Part shown: in pieces, positions 43,929 to 52,209 of the stretch
How positions within the stretch are numbered: the first letter of the stretch is position 1
How the letters are laid out: each line of letters starts with the position of its first letter
Assembly: GCF_032714615.1 (NCBI RefSeq)
Contig: NZ_JAWDKA010000001.1
Location: 248,001-312,000 of the forward strand
From: Methanorbis furvi
Lineage (GTDB): Archaea; Halobacteriota; Methanomicrobia; Methanomicrobiales; Methanocorpusculaceae
Direction of reading: 5' to 3'
Length of the DNA stretch: 64,000 nt
Made by a program: the position numbers and the translations under genes
Notes under the pieces: model-generated
Seen by the model: only the letters and a program-made list of their open reading frames with translations
Told to the model about the DNA's origin: nothing
The model's database searches: none

Positions 43929-44101
43929 GCTCCGCCCACGGAAAAACGGAACGCACAGAAAATTTCACGGAAAAAAACATCACGGAGCAGACGTGAACAC
44001 CACGGAAATATCACGTTGAATATGAGTTCCGTGCTGTTCACGTCTGCTCCGTGATGTTTTTCAAAGATATTCAGTGTGCTCCGTTTTTCCGTGGGCGGAG
44101 C
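43929..44101. repeat. Palindromic repeat family 1, copy C
   Basis: GCTCCGCCCACGGAAAAACG at the left and GTTTTTCCGTGGGCGGAGC at the right. The inner pair is ACATCACGGAGCAGACGTGA / its complement. About 173 bases between two converging genes. Confidence 0.88.
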
Positions 44102-44138
44102 AGACCAATCTTTGAAACGAGATCGAAAAAAGAAAAAA

Positions 44139-44738
44139 TTATTCTGTTTTCTCTCTCGCGATTTTGTAGGTCCACGAGAAAAGAATAATCGAGATGATCA
44201 CAGTGATTCCGTATCCTGCGGCTGCCGGCGTCTGCATGACGATGTGCCATCCTGCTTCAATGCCTCCCTCGCTCAGGAAGATCACGAGAATCGAGTGTAC
44301 CAGAACAACAATCACACCGATAACTGCGGCGAGCCAGATGGACGGGCGGTCACGGAAGTAGTAACCTGCGGCCGCGGCAATACATCCGGCAAAAAATGTT
44401 CCAAGACTGCAGGGGATCATCGTAACGCCGCCTTGCGTTACGCGGAAGAGTGCACTCATTGCTGCTGCCCCGATACCAATTACCGGTCCGAAGTAGAGAC
44501 CGCCGGAAACCGGTCCACTGTCACGGTTGTTGAGAATCGTGCCGTTTACATCGATTGCGGACAGGGTTCCGATGATCGAGATAACGCCGAAGATTACAAT
44601 TCCGCAGAGGTTGCGGGCCCATCCGGTGAGTTTTCCCCCTTCGATATCCAACAGTTTTGTCTTCCCAAGGTAGTAACCGGACAATGCCGCAAGACCGAGG
44701 TTTATGATTAAAAAACAGGCAAGAATCACTATGTCCAT
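44139..44738 (-). CDS. Stand-alone 5TM-LYT-type (LytS/YhcK) membrane protein
   Basis: 199 residues, about six membrane segments. Corresponds to the 5TM-5TMR_LYT sensor membrane domain known from LytS-like proteins, without any kinase. Marks: NGTILNNRDSGPVSGGLYFG and LFRVTQGGVTMIPCSLGTFFAG. The same domain, with INFRDVGPMIAGLIGGPFIG, RYLEGGPTALPC, forms the C-terminal third of the fusion at 57073-59088. Reported roles include small-ligand sensing. Short leader; no operon partner. Confidence 0.75.
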   Translation of the reverse strand: MDIVILACFLIINLGLAALSGYYLGKTKLLDIEGGKLTGWARNLCGIVIFGVISIIGTLSAIDVNGTILNNRDSGPVSGGLYFGPVIGIGAAAMSALFRVTQGGVTMIPCSLGTFFAGCIAAAAGYYFRDRPSIWLAAVIGVIVVLVHSILVIFLSEGGIEAGWHIVMQTPAAAGYGITVIISIILFSWTYKIAREKTE

Positions 44739-45159
44739 ATGTACTCAGATAGGGTATTTTCGCTAATTCCCTAATAAATTATGCGTGAATATGAGGTAAA
44801 ATTTTTCAGTTTTCATGCATTAGAGATACACTATCGCGTCAACTTTCTATCTCTGCCATGTGGGGGCATTGAGGGGTTGAGATCTCTGGTAATTTGCTGA
44901 AAATTTCATCTTTTTGTTCTGCTCAGATACCCTTCCCATACCTGACCTCTGTAAACGCCTTTTAAACCTCTATATATAGTGCCCTAAGGTGATTCATCCT
45001 TCTGAGAATGAGGGTCTGTACTGCAAAATCCCTCAAAAACCCGAAAATCCTTGTTTATGAGGGATTTAGGGATGCCCTTCTCTCCTTTCTGGCTGCCATC
45101 CGGTTTTTTGACGTTGTCATTTTGGGAGACTCATGTTTGTCCCGAAAAATCAGTGGGGG

Positions 45160-45269
45160 CACTTTCAGTACGCGCGGTCCGGGGTTTATATGCTGATATG
45201 TCGTATTGTATTTTGTAACACCCCTCGAGACAGCGGCCCTCTGACAGTACCCGTGGTTTTGGTCCTTCA
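45160..45269 (+). repeat. Tandem non-coding unit, copy 1
   Basis: GCACTTTCAGTACGCGCGGT, CCGGGGTTTATATGCTGATA and TGTCGTATTGTATTTTGTAA begin the unit; it ends TTTTGGTCCTTCA. Contains BRE/TATA-like GGGGTTTATATG, predicting a transcript start near 45212. About 85% similar to copy 2, 279 bases downstream. Confidence 0.7.
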
Positions 45270-45438
45270 TGAGTCCCTGCCTCTCCTACTCTTTTCGCAG
45301 GAATTTGTGACTGATGATCAAAATATTTTGGGCATCGGAGTTTTTCGTTTTCGAGGGTGTTATTTCTGTTATGTTTTTGGTTCGGCTTCGCAGTTGTGTA
45401 TTTGGCGGCTGTTATTTTTTCGCAATGATGAATTACGA

Positions 45439-45549
45439 GCACTTTCAGTACGCGCGGTCCGGGGTTTATATGCTGGTATGTCGTATTTTATTTTGTAACA
45501 CCCCAAGAACTGAAAAACAGATGACAGTACCCGTTGTTTTGGTCCTTCA
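45439..45549 (+). repeat. Tandem non-coding unit, copy 2
   Basis: Same opening GCACTTTCAGTACGCGCGGT and same TTTATATGCTGGTATGTCG. The middle (about 45505-45525) differs from copy 1 while the end (GACAGTACCCG...TTTTGGTCCTTCA) is conserved, as expected when both flanks are constrained. Confidence 0.7.
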
Positions 45550-45617
45550 CAAATTTTTTTGGTTCTCTCTAACTCTTTTGATGATCTGTTTTATTTATCC
45601 TCTGAAATTTTCTGATA

Positions 45618-45650
45618 TTTTGATAGATCTGAGAGAGTTTTCTTATATCC
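45618..45650 (+). promoter_or_regulatory. Promoter box A (site 1)
   Basis: TTTTGATAGATCTGAGAGAG then a TTATATCC TATA element, about 58 bases before the start at 45708. Consensus over five sites is about TTTTGAyAsAwsTGmsAGA. Confidence 0.6.
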
Positions 45651-45707
45651 TGTAATGCCCAGTTTGCTGTATGTCAGGAATATTCCTGATAGAACAGGTG
45701 AATTATC

Positions 45708-46583
45708 ATGAAACAATCCTATAATATTGCAGGTATTCTCGGAGCTGCCGTAGTAATTCTGCTGCTTGCATTTGCAGCAGTTCCGATGAGTGCTTCTGAG
45801 GAACCCGCCAACCAACCGATGAGTTCGGCAGAGTATCTTGATACGTACTGGCCGGGCGTGTACTCTCAGATCACGCCTGAAAACAAAGATATTCTTTCTT
45901 CCATTCCTCATGTGTGGGAGTACAAGGAGATTAAGAAAACCGAAGGTGGTCATGGTCTTGACATGACGCTTGAGGACCCTCAGGCTGTGGAGCGTTATGC
46001 TCTGATGGATGCCGTCTCAGATCTTGACATCTCTGAAGCTGTCTATATGCAGATTGTATGGCCAGAGCTGTATGCAGATATGAGCGAGGCAAATCGTGAA
46101 CAGCTTGCCCACATGCCGAACATGCACCATCCAAAGGAAACCGCAACCTCTCAGCCGGTTGTCATCTCCGAGGAGGAACGTGATCGCCTTGCTGACAGAC
46201 TTGGAGATGATCTGACCGGTAAAAAACGGTTTGCTCTTATTGAGGAGCTGAACGGAACAGTCATGACGTCCGCTGAGTTTCTGGAAAAAGTCTGGCCGGA
46301 TGTGTATTCGATGATTGCGCCGGAACACAAGGAGAAGCTTTCAACGTTTTCCCATGTGTGGGAGCTGGTACCTCTGAATGTTACGGAGGGCGGTCGCGGA
46401 ATCGGTCTGACTCTCCATGATCCACAGGGGCCGGAGCGGTTCGCGATTCAGGAGGCGGTTGAGAAACTGAATATCTCCGAAGCTGAGTATATGCAGATCG
46501 TCAATCCTGAGTTGTATCTGGATATGAATGATGATACCCGCAAGAATCTTGCCCGCATTCCAAACATGCGGAAAAATATCTGA
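45708..46583 (+). CDS. Secreted protein with four AEYxxxVWPELY repeats
   Basis: 291 residues. Signal peptide ([20 protein letters not shown]), then a mature part with four ~50-residue units: [60 protein letters not shown] and [20 protein letters not shown]. Units pair as roughly 105-residue blocks joined by [16 protein letters not shown]-type helices. Single blocks occur in the proteins at 49350 and 51421. No known family was recognised. AGGTGA precedes the ATG. No C-terminal anchor. Confidence 0.78.
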   Translation: MKQSYNIAGILGAAVVILLLAFAAVPMSASEEPANQPMSSAEYLDTYWPGVYSQITPENKDILSSIPHVWEYKEIKKTEGGHGLDMTLEDPQAVERYALMDAVSDLDISEAVYMQIVWPELYADMSEANREQLAHMPNMHHPKETATSQPVVISEEERDRLADRLGDDLTGKKRFALIEELNGTVMTSAEFLEKVWPDVYSMIAPEHKEKLSTFSHVWELVPLNVTEGGRGIGLTLHDPQGPERFAIQEAVEKLNISEAEYMQIVNPELYLDMNDDTRKNLARIPNMRKNI

Positions 46584-46655
46584 TTAGAAAAATAATCTGA
46601 GAGTTTTCACTCTCTTTTTTTGAAATATTTTTATCAGAATTTTTTTGTGCTGACC

Positions 46656-46687
46656 TTTTGACACAAGTCAGAGAAAAAATAAATACA
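46656..46687 (+). promoter_or_regulatory. Promoter box A (site 2)
   Basis: TTTTGACACAAGTCAGAGAA then AAATAAATAC, just before the frameshifted propeller gene at 46709. Confidence 0.6.
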
Positions 46688-46708
46688 TACATTTGAAAAG
46701 GAAGCGAC

Positions 46709-47834
46709 ATGAGCAAATGTGTGTACGTGTTTTTGTTTTGTGTTGTTGTGTCCTGCTGTATGTTTTCTGTATCGGCTCTTGACGTGAACATCGTCGGTGA
46801 GCCGGAGGTTATCTGTGAGTTTCAGGAAGGATATGCTCTGAATGATCTCCTCATCAATGAAAACTACATCCTGATGACCGAATTTCTCTGGAATGATTCA
46901 GTGGCCGCATCCCGCGATCATAAAGAAGGATATCTCAGTGGCGGTTCCCTGTATCTCTATGACATTGACAAAAAAAATACTCATTACTATCCCTGGAAAT
47001 ATTCCTTCACTAAAAGCCCAACTTGCTAAAAATGGAACGGTGTACTGGCTTACTCCCAAATATTGCGTTCCAAATGCTGATCAGTATGGAAACCCTTCTT
47101 GGCATACAGGATTCTACTCCTATACTCCGGGAGATTCCGCTCCCGTGAAGCTGAATGTACCGGGTGAGGATTTTGTTACGGACGGTCATTACTTCCTTTC
47201 CATGCAGAGTGACTACTGGCCGCGTGATATCACCTTCACCCTCTCCGATCTTCTGACCCGGGAGCAGAAGCCGTTGTATTTAGGAGGGACGCCATCTCCC
47301 GATGCGATACTGATTTCCGGAGATTATCTCGTATATTTTCCTGATCCATCTGCAGGAATCTCTGATGCAGCCGATCAAATCCATGTCTACAATCTCAGTT
47401 CCGAAACTGAAGATCTGATTGAGAACAATGAGGAAGGGTACTCCCGATATCTTCAGAATATCTGGGGAGACATCCTTGCGTGTGAACTGGGAGATCCCGC
47501 GAAACGATCGAATTTGACGCCTCCACGTTTTGAAACGATCAATCTGAAAACCCACGAGACTGAATCTCTTCAGTTACCGGAGGGGAGCAATCCCTCTTGG
47601 GTGTATCCGCCGTACGCTGTATTGCCTGAGTATAATGAGGCATCGGATAAAATTTTGATAAAACTCGCCACTCTTGAGATGCCTCCCGTTGTTCAGTCAA
47701 TCGCTGCAGTTTCAAGTACAGAGCAGATGGTTCTCCCGGAGAGCACTCGTGCTGGCTCACCTCTCGCTATGACTTTCGGCCTGATTACATTTGCTTTGGC
47801 ATGTGTTCTCGCGATCATCTGGAGAAATAAATAA
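46709..47834 (+). pseudogene. Propeller-like surface protein, frameshifted at an A8 tract
   Basis: The first frame (46709-47029) gives a signal peptide (MSKCVYVFLFCVVVSCCMFS) and the start of the repeats, ending shortly after DIDKK. The second frame resumes with ILITIPGNIPSLKAQLAKNG and continues to the anchor (AMTFGLITFALACVLAIIW). Loss of one A in the A8 tract at 46970-46977 joins them. Compared with the intact paralogue at 50262-51320, the combined frame is full length. Could be a pseudogene, slippage-controlled, or a sequencing error. Confidence 0.8.
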
Positions 47835-47965
47835 TTTTTCGGAATTTTTATTCCAATATTTTTTTGAATTTTTTCCAAAAAAATCCAATCCAAAATTTGG
47901 CGAAGCCCATTGTAGTGACTTCTCTTTTTTTCAGTTGTCTCTATTTTCGATTGAAATTATGATAA

Positions 47966-49201
47966 TTATTTTTTTCTCCAAAGAACCGCAAGTACGCAAG
48001 CCAAGATGAATGCAACTGTTCCGACAACCATGCCAATCGAACTTCCTGCTGTTGTTGATGATGGTGCAACGGAAACCGGTCCTTGTGTCTCCGTTGCCGG
48101 AGATACAATAAGCTCTGTCATGTACACGGTGGTTGTGCCTGTTTGATCATCGGTATCAATCCATGCGAGAATATCTTTTGAAAATATCTGTTCCCATCCT
48201 GGGAAATCTTTCAAAAGAAGTTGTACTCCGGTATTTTCGTTCAGCGAAATCCCGTAGAGTTGTGTGCTCGAATGACGAATATCGGATTCATATGTGGTAC
48301 CTGGCCAGAGAATGGTAGACCCCCCAATCTGTGCCATCTGATAGTTCATGGTTTTTCTTTCAGGTGCCGCTGCCAAATACATTGGCTCATCACAGATGAT
48401 CGTTGTCTTTCCGGTTTTGATATCCTGCACGTCCAGCTGATATTTTCCATCCTGCGGAGTAGCTTCTTCATTCCAAAGATACAGAATATTGTTTTCTGAG
48501 GCACCCAACAGCATCTGGTAGTTATCCTGCGTTCCAGTGGTTTTTGTTTGTCCTGAGGTTATATTGTAGATGTATATGAGGTTGTTTCCGGCATCTCTCA
48601 ACTGCTGATAGATAATGTCTGTGCCGGAGAGGTAAAATCTATCAGGATCAGGATTTACGAGGGTCGGGATTTTTTGACTGTCACCTGTCTGAAGATTATA
48701 GAGAGTTAAAATAACATTATCCGGCCAGGAAGTTCCTGTTGCAACTATGAAGTATGTTCCATCAGTAATGAAATTTTCACTTCCCCGATCTGTCGGGATA
48801 TTGAGTTTTTCAGGAGAGATAGTTTCAGGTTTGTATCGATAATAAGCGGGATTTTGCTTGCTTGCACTCTTGTAGTACACGACACCATCAAGAATTTTTG
48901 CGAGTCCCGGAACCGGAGAGTCTCCCGCAATTGCCCGCAATGTTTTGTCGCTGATATCGTAAAGGTAGAAATTTCCAATCCATCTGAATTCAGATGTGAG
49001 ATCATTTTGTTGATCCTTGTTTGATTTGAGTTCGGAGATCAGAATGTAGTTTCCATCTGTTGCAATATTTTTGTAAAAATATTCGTCCTGAAATTCGTAG
49101 ATTATTTCTGGTTTTTCGGATATTTCAAGAGCATATGCCGGAGAACTGATCAATATTGCCACCACGCATAATGCAAAAACTCCTGAAAAATATTTTTTCA
49201 T
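47966..49201 (-). CDS. Membrane-anchored propeller-like surface protein
   Basis: 411 residues. Signal peptide (MKKYFSGVFALCVVAILISS), a long extracellular part with repeated beta motifs (GNFYLYDISDKTLRAIAGDS, ILTLYNLQTGDSQKIPTLVN, LIYIYNITSGQTKTTGTQDN) as in six- or seven-bladed propellers of the TolB/DPP type, then a Thr/Ser/Pro linker and an anchor (GMVVGTVAFILACVLAVLWR-KK). It is paralogous to 46709 and 50262, but transcribed in the opposite direction. A substrate-binding or adhesion role is plausible; no catalytic residues recognised. Confidence 0.78.
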   Translation of the reverse strand: MKKYFSGVFALCVVAILISSPAYALEISEKPEIIYEFQDEYFYKNIATDGNYILISELKSNKDQQNDLTSEFRWIGNFYLYDISDKTLRAIAGDSPVPGLAKILDGVVYYKSASKQNPAYYRYKPETISPEKLNIPTDRGSENFITDGTYFIVATGTSWPDNVILTLYNLQTGDSQKIPTLVNPDPDRFYLSGTDIIYQQLRDAGNNLIYIYNITSGQTKTTGTQDNYQMLLGASENNILYLWNEEATPQDGKYQLDVQDIKTGKTTIICDEPMYLAAAPERKTMNYQMAQIGGSTILWPGTTYESDIRHSSTQLYGISLNENTGVQLLLKDFPGWEQIFSKDILAWIDTDDQTGTTTVYMTELIVSPATETQGPVSVAPSSTTAGSSIGMVVGTVAFILACVLAVLWRKK

Positions 49202-49222
49202 GTTTTTTGTTCTTTCTCTTGA

Positions 49223-49255
49223 CGATATTTATGTTTTATCTAAGTTTTCTCAAAG
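49223..49255 (-). promoter_or_regulatory. Promoter box A (site 3, minus strand)
   Basis: Minus-strand CTTTGAGAAAACTTAGATAA then AACATAAATATC, upstream of the propeller gene 47966-49201. A weaker match than the other four, but aligned with site 2 at nearly every position. Confidence 0.45.
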
Positions 49256-49270
49256 TATTTGTTCATGATA

Positions 49271-49303
49271 TTTTGATAGATCTGCCAGATATTATTTATA
49301 GTG
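49271..49303 (+). promoter_or_regulatory. Promoter box A (site 4)
   Basis: TTTTGATAGATCTGCCAGAT then ATTATTTATAGTG. Nearly identical to site 1 over the first 14 bases. Confidence 0.6.
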
Positions 49304-49349
49304 TGTCCGATCAAGTGAGTCATTAGTCAGTTCTTTACTGACGGAAACA

Positions 49350-50216
49350 ATGGTGTCGAAAATGAAGAAAAACAGATTATTTATTGTACTGTCATGTGCA
49401 ATCGCTTTGCTGTTGCTTTTTGCAGCAGTTCCTGTGGTTGCAGATGTGCAGGCATATAGCCCGCTGCAGGATCAGGCACGTGCTGCACTGATTGATCAGA
49501 TCAGCGGAACTGAGATGACGTCTGGTCAATACATTCAGACTGTTTGGCCAGAGGTGTATCAGAAGATTTCTCCCGCAGACAAGGCAAAACTTGCCACAGT
49601 TGATCAGGTCTGGGAGATGGAGTCAGGCACTGTTATCGATGGAAAAACCATGGCTTTAACCTCTTTCCGCCCAGAACGCCTTGCTGTGATGGATGCTGTT
49701 GAGAATCTGGAAATCACTGAGGCTGAGTACATGCAGATCGTTTGGCCCGAACTGTGGGCAGACATGAGTGCCGAAACGAAGGCCCATCTTGCAAACCTCC
49801 CGAACATGCATTCTGCGGCTACGAAAATCGCGTTAAGTGGACAGGTGTCTGCCCTTTCCTCGTCATTGATGGTGGATGTTGATACGACATTTACCATCGA
49901 CAGGATGTATCTCAAATTCTATTTGTCATCAGGTGCGACATGGACTGATGCCTATTATCGGCCCACATTCCACTATGCAGAAACATTTATCTACAACAGT
50001 GGCAACACAAAAGTAGGAAGTACTGTTGCATATGAAGATGGATCTCAGATACCTACTGTAAGTTCTGGATATAATCATATTTCATCTAACAATATGATTG
50101 ATCACCTTCCAGCAGGTTCCTATCGTGCAGATGCAATGGCATATGCATCAACTGCCTCATATTATCAAGAACAGGCAACAGATAGTTCATCCGTTTATTA
50201 CCCCGGATGGCCGTGA
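49350..50216 (+). CDS. Secreted AEYxxxVWPELY-repeat protein with beta-rich C-terminal domain
   Basis: 288 residues from ATG 49350; an ATG at 49362 (MKKNRLFIVLSC) preceded by GGTG is equally possible. Signal peptide, two repeat units (GQYIQTVWPEVYQKISPADK and [20 protein letters not shown]), then a beta-rich domain (TTFTIDRMYLKFYLSSGATW, THFHYAETFIYNSGNTKVGS-like strands, Tyr- and Ser-rich). No C-terminal anchor. The gene is divergent from 47966 and followed by a propeller gene, a pairing also seen at 45708-46709. Confidence 0.78.
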   Translation: MVSKMKKNRLFIVLSCAIALLLLFAAVPVVADVQAYSPLQDQARAALIDQISGTEMTSGQYIQTVWPEVYQKISPADKAKLATVDQVWEMESGTVIDGKTMALTSFRPERLAVMDAVENLEITEAEYMQIVWPELWADMSAETKAHLANLPNMHSAATKIALSGQVSALSSSLMVDVDTTFTIDRMYLKFYLSSGATWTDAYYRPTFHYAETFIYNSGNTKVGSTVAYEDGSQIPTVSSGYNHISSNNMIDHLPAGSYRADAMAYASTASYYQEQATDSSSVYYPGWP

Positions 50217-50261
50217 TCATCTAGGAAATCATTTATTTTTTATATGGAAGTTGATTTAATT

Positions 50262-51320
50262 ATGGGATCTAAATTATTATTTACATTCATATTTTCTCTT
50301 TTAATTATTATGTGTCTCCCCACTGCATTAGCTCTCGAAGTAAAGACGCTCTCTGAGCCACAGATAATTCATGAATCAACGCCAGATTATTTTGTGAGGC
50401 TTTCTGTATCTGATGATAGATATATTGTCATGCCCGAGTTTCATTTAAAAAAGGATAAAAAAGGAAGAGTACATCTTTATGATCTGTCTCAACACTCTCT
50501 TTCAACTATTCCAGAGTCTCTTTCTGCCGCCGGTTCTAACGTAGTTGTGGCAAATGGAGTAATTTATTTTATTGGAACTAATGGCTTCTACTCGTATATT
50601 CCCGAATCCAACACATTAGTTAAGCTCGATATCTCTGTTAGTTCGGGTGGTAATGGTTTTGCTACGGATGGAGTTCACTTTATTAATTGGTATGGAAATT
50701 ACTGGCCACGAGATCTTACGTTCATGTTATATAATTTCCAAACTGGGGAGAAGAAACAGATTTTTCCCGGTGGGTATCCTGATCCAAATAATCCAATGTT
50801 TCTTTCCGGAGATTATTTTGTGTACTCAGATTCAGGAATGCTTGTAGCAGATCCATCCAAACGATATCTCTATGCCTACAACATCTCGTCAGGAGAAACG
50901 ACCACTCTTCCAAAGGAAAATGGGTACAGCCAGTATCTTGAAAATATCTGGGGGGACACTATCGTCTATAGTTTGTTCAGTCTTGTGGACAATGAGTATC
51001 CAGATCCACTGCAGTACCGTATGCTCAATTTGAAAACTCATGAGAAAGAACCGTTGATCCTTCCTAATGGGATCCATCCATCTCAGATCTATCCTCCACA
51101 TGCTCTCATGTCTCAATGGGATGAAGGAACCGGCGTGATCACGGTGAAACTTGTTGAAGTTGATCTTCCCCCTATTGTTCGATCCACTATCGTATCTCAA
51201 ATGGAGGAACAAACTTTGTCTCCGCAACCTACACAAACAGGAACACCACTTGGCATGACCGTCGGCCTGATCGCGTTTGCTTTGGCATGTGTGCTTGCCG
51301 TTCTCTGGAGAAAAAAATAA
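50262..51320 (+). CDS. Membrane-anchored propeller-like surface protein (intact paralogue)
   Basis: About 352 residues from ATG 50262; an ATG at 50244 lies inside the TATA-like TTTTTATATGG and is less likely. Signal peptide (FTFIFSLLIIMCLPTALA), repeats (RVHLYDLSQHSLSTIPESLS, LTFMLYNFQTGEKKQIFPGG, YLYAYNISSGETTTLPKENG), and a C-terminal anchor (GMTVGLIAFALACVLAVLWR-KK). Conserved blade motifs such as NYWPRDLTFMLYNFQTGE and GYSQYLENIWGDT are shared with 46709. Cell-surface exposed. No catalytic site identified. Confidence 0.8.
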   Translation: MGSKLLFTFIFSLLIIMCLPTALALEVKTLSEPQIIHESTPDYFVRLSVSDDRYIVMPEFHLKKDKKGRVHLYDLSQHSLSTIPESLSAAGSNVVVANGVIYFIGTNGFYSYIPESNTLVKLDISVSSGGNGFATDGVHFINWYGNYWPRDLTFMLYNFQTGEKKQIFPGGYPDPNNPMFLSGDYFVYSDSGMLVADPSKRYLYAYNISSGETTTLPKENGYSQYLENIWGDTIVYSLFSLVDNEYPDPLQYRMLNLKTHEKEPLILPNGIHPSQIYPPHALMSQWDEGTGVITVKLVEVDLPPIVRSTIVSQMEEQTLSPQPTQTGTPLGMTVGLIAFALACVLAVLWRKK

Positions 51321-51344
51321 TTTTTCAAATTTTTTTCACATTCA

Positions 51345-51376
51345 TTTTGACACAACTGCCAGAGATATTATATACG
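51345..51376 (+). promoter_or_regulatory. Promoter box A (site 5)
   Basis: TTTTGACACAACTGCCAGAG then ATATTATATAC. The TATA position predicts a start of transcription near 51396. Confidence 0.6.
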
Positions 51377-51420
51377 CCTCCATGCGAATGAAAGCATATC
51401 GAACAAAGGAGGTGCTATCA

Positions 51421-52209
51421 ATTAAAAAAATACCTCAAACCATTCTTCTGGCAGGTTTCCTGTTTTTGCTGCTGATAATCCCTGCTCTCGCTGTGGATCC
51501 AGCAGAGGAAAATTATCTGCAGATCCAAAAAAGTCTTGACCTGATGGAACAGTACAACGGGACCGAAATGACCACCGCTGAATATCTGGAAAAGATCTGG
51601 CCTCAGGTGTATGCAAAAATCTCTCCCGAGCACAAGGAAAAGCTCGCTGCTTTCACTCATATATGGGAGTTGAAAGAGCTTGATCGAACTGATGGTGGAA
51701 CCGGTATTGGATTTACTCTCAATGAAGCTATCGGCAGGGAGCGTTTTGCTCTGATGGATGCCATTGAGAAACTGGAGATCACCGAAGGTGAGTATCAGGC
51801 AATTGCTCAGACTGAGATTTATTTAGATCTCTCTGAGGATCTCAGAAAACATCTGAGCGGCATGGTACGTGCCCAGCGTGGCCCGGATGTCGGCGTTCGC
51901 GGTGGTGCATCCATCACCGAAGGTGAGACGCAATGGTTCTCTAAAAATGTCACCGCAAACGTGACCCGGATCTCTGTTGATCTCCAGTGGGAAAATCCTG
52001 CGAACATCCAAAACAATCTCAGCATCACCATCTACTCGCCGGACAGATGTGTGTTTGGTCCGTTCATTGAAGCTGAATCGTTTTACAGCAACCCGCAAAA
52101 GATGCAGATTCATACCTACATCGTTCGTCCTGAAGGCGTTGCCGAAGGTGAATGGTGGTACTGCATTCAAGGAGTGAAAGTCGATGGAGTTCAGAACTAC
52201 ACTATTTAA
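51421..52209 (+). CDS. Secreted AEYxxxVWPELY-repeat protein fused to sandwich domain
   Basis: About 263 residues. The best ribosome site (AAAGGAGGTG, 51405-51414) is followed by ATT AAA AAA ATA CCT, where paralogues have ATG AAA AAA, so an ATT start at 51421 is likely; GTG 51412 and ATG 51382 are alternatives, but the ATG precedes the predicted transcript start. Signal peptide (IPQTILLAGFLFLLLIIPAL), one repeat block (AEYLEKIWPQVYAKISPEHK and GEYQAIAQTEIYLDLSEDLR), then a sandwich-like part similar to the protein at 40638. Its end overlaps the regulator gene at 52184. Confidence 0.75.
   Translation: MKKIPQTILLAGFLFLLLIIPALAVDPAEENYLQIQKSLDLMEQYNGTEMTTAEYLEKIWPQVYAKISPEHKEKLAAFTHIWELKELDRTDGGTGIGFTLNEAIGRERFALMDAIEKLEITEGEYQAIAQTEIYLDLSEDLRKHLSGMVRAQRGPDVGVRGGASITEGETQWFSKNVTANVTRISVDLQWENPANIQNNLSITIYSPDRCVFGPFIEAESFYSNPQKMQIHTYIVRPEGVAEGEWWYCIQGVKVDGVQNYTI

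Larger units (their letters stand above)
44739..45707. other. Non-coding region with TATA boxes and tandem repeats
   Basis: Nearly 970 bases without a convincing gene. A strong TATA box (CTCTATATATAGTG, about 44970-44983) points into the region. It is followed by a palindrome-rich segment (CCTTCTGAGAATGAGGG; AATCCCTCAAAAACC and GAGGGATTTAGGG), and two direct repeat units (45160-45269 and 45439-45549), each with its own TTTATATGC. Small RNA genes are possible but unproven. Confidence 0.5.

Noticed and set aside
45008-45655. Several short frames in the tandem-unit region
   Set aside because: Frames are not conserved between the two units, whereas the DNA is; non-coding is more likely.
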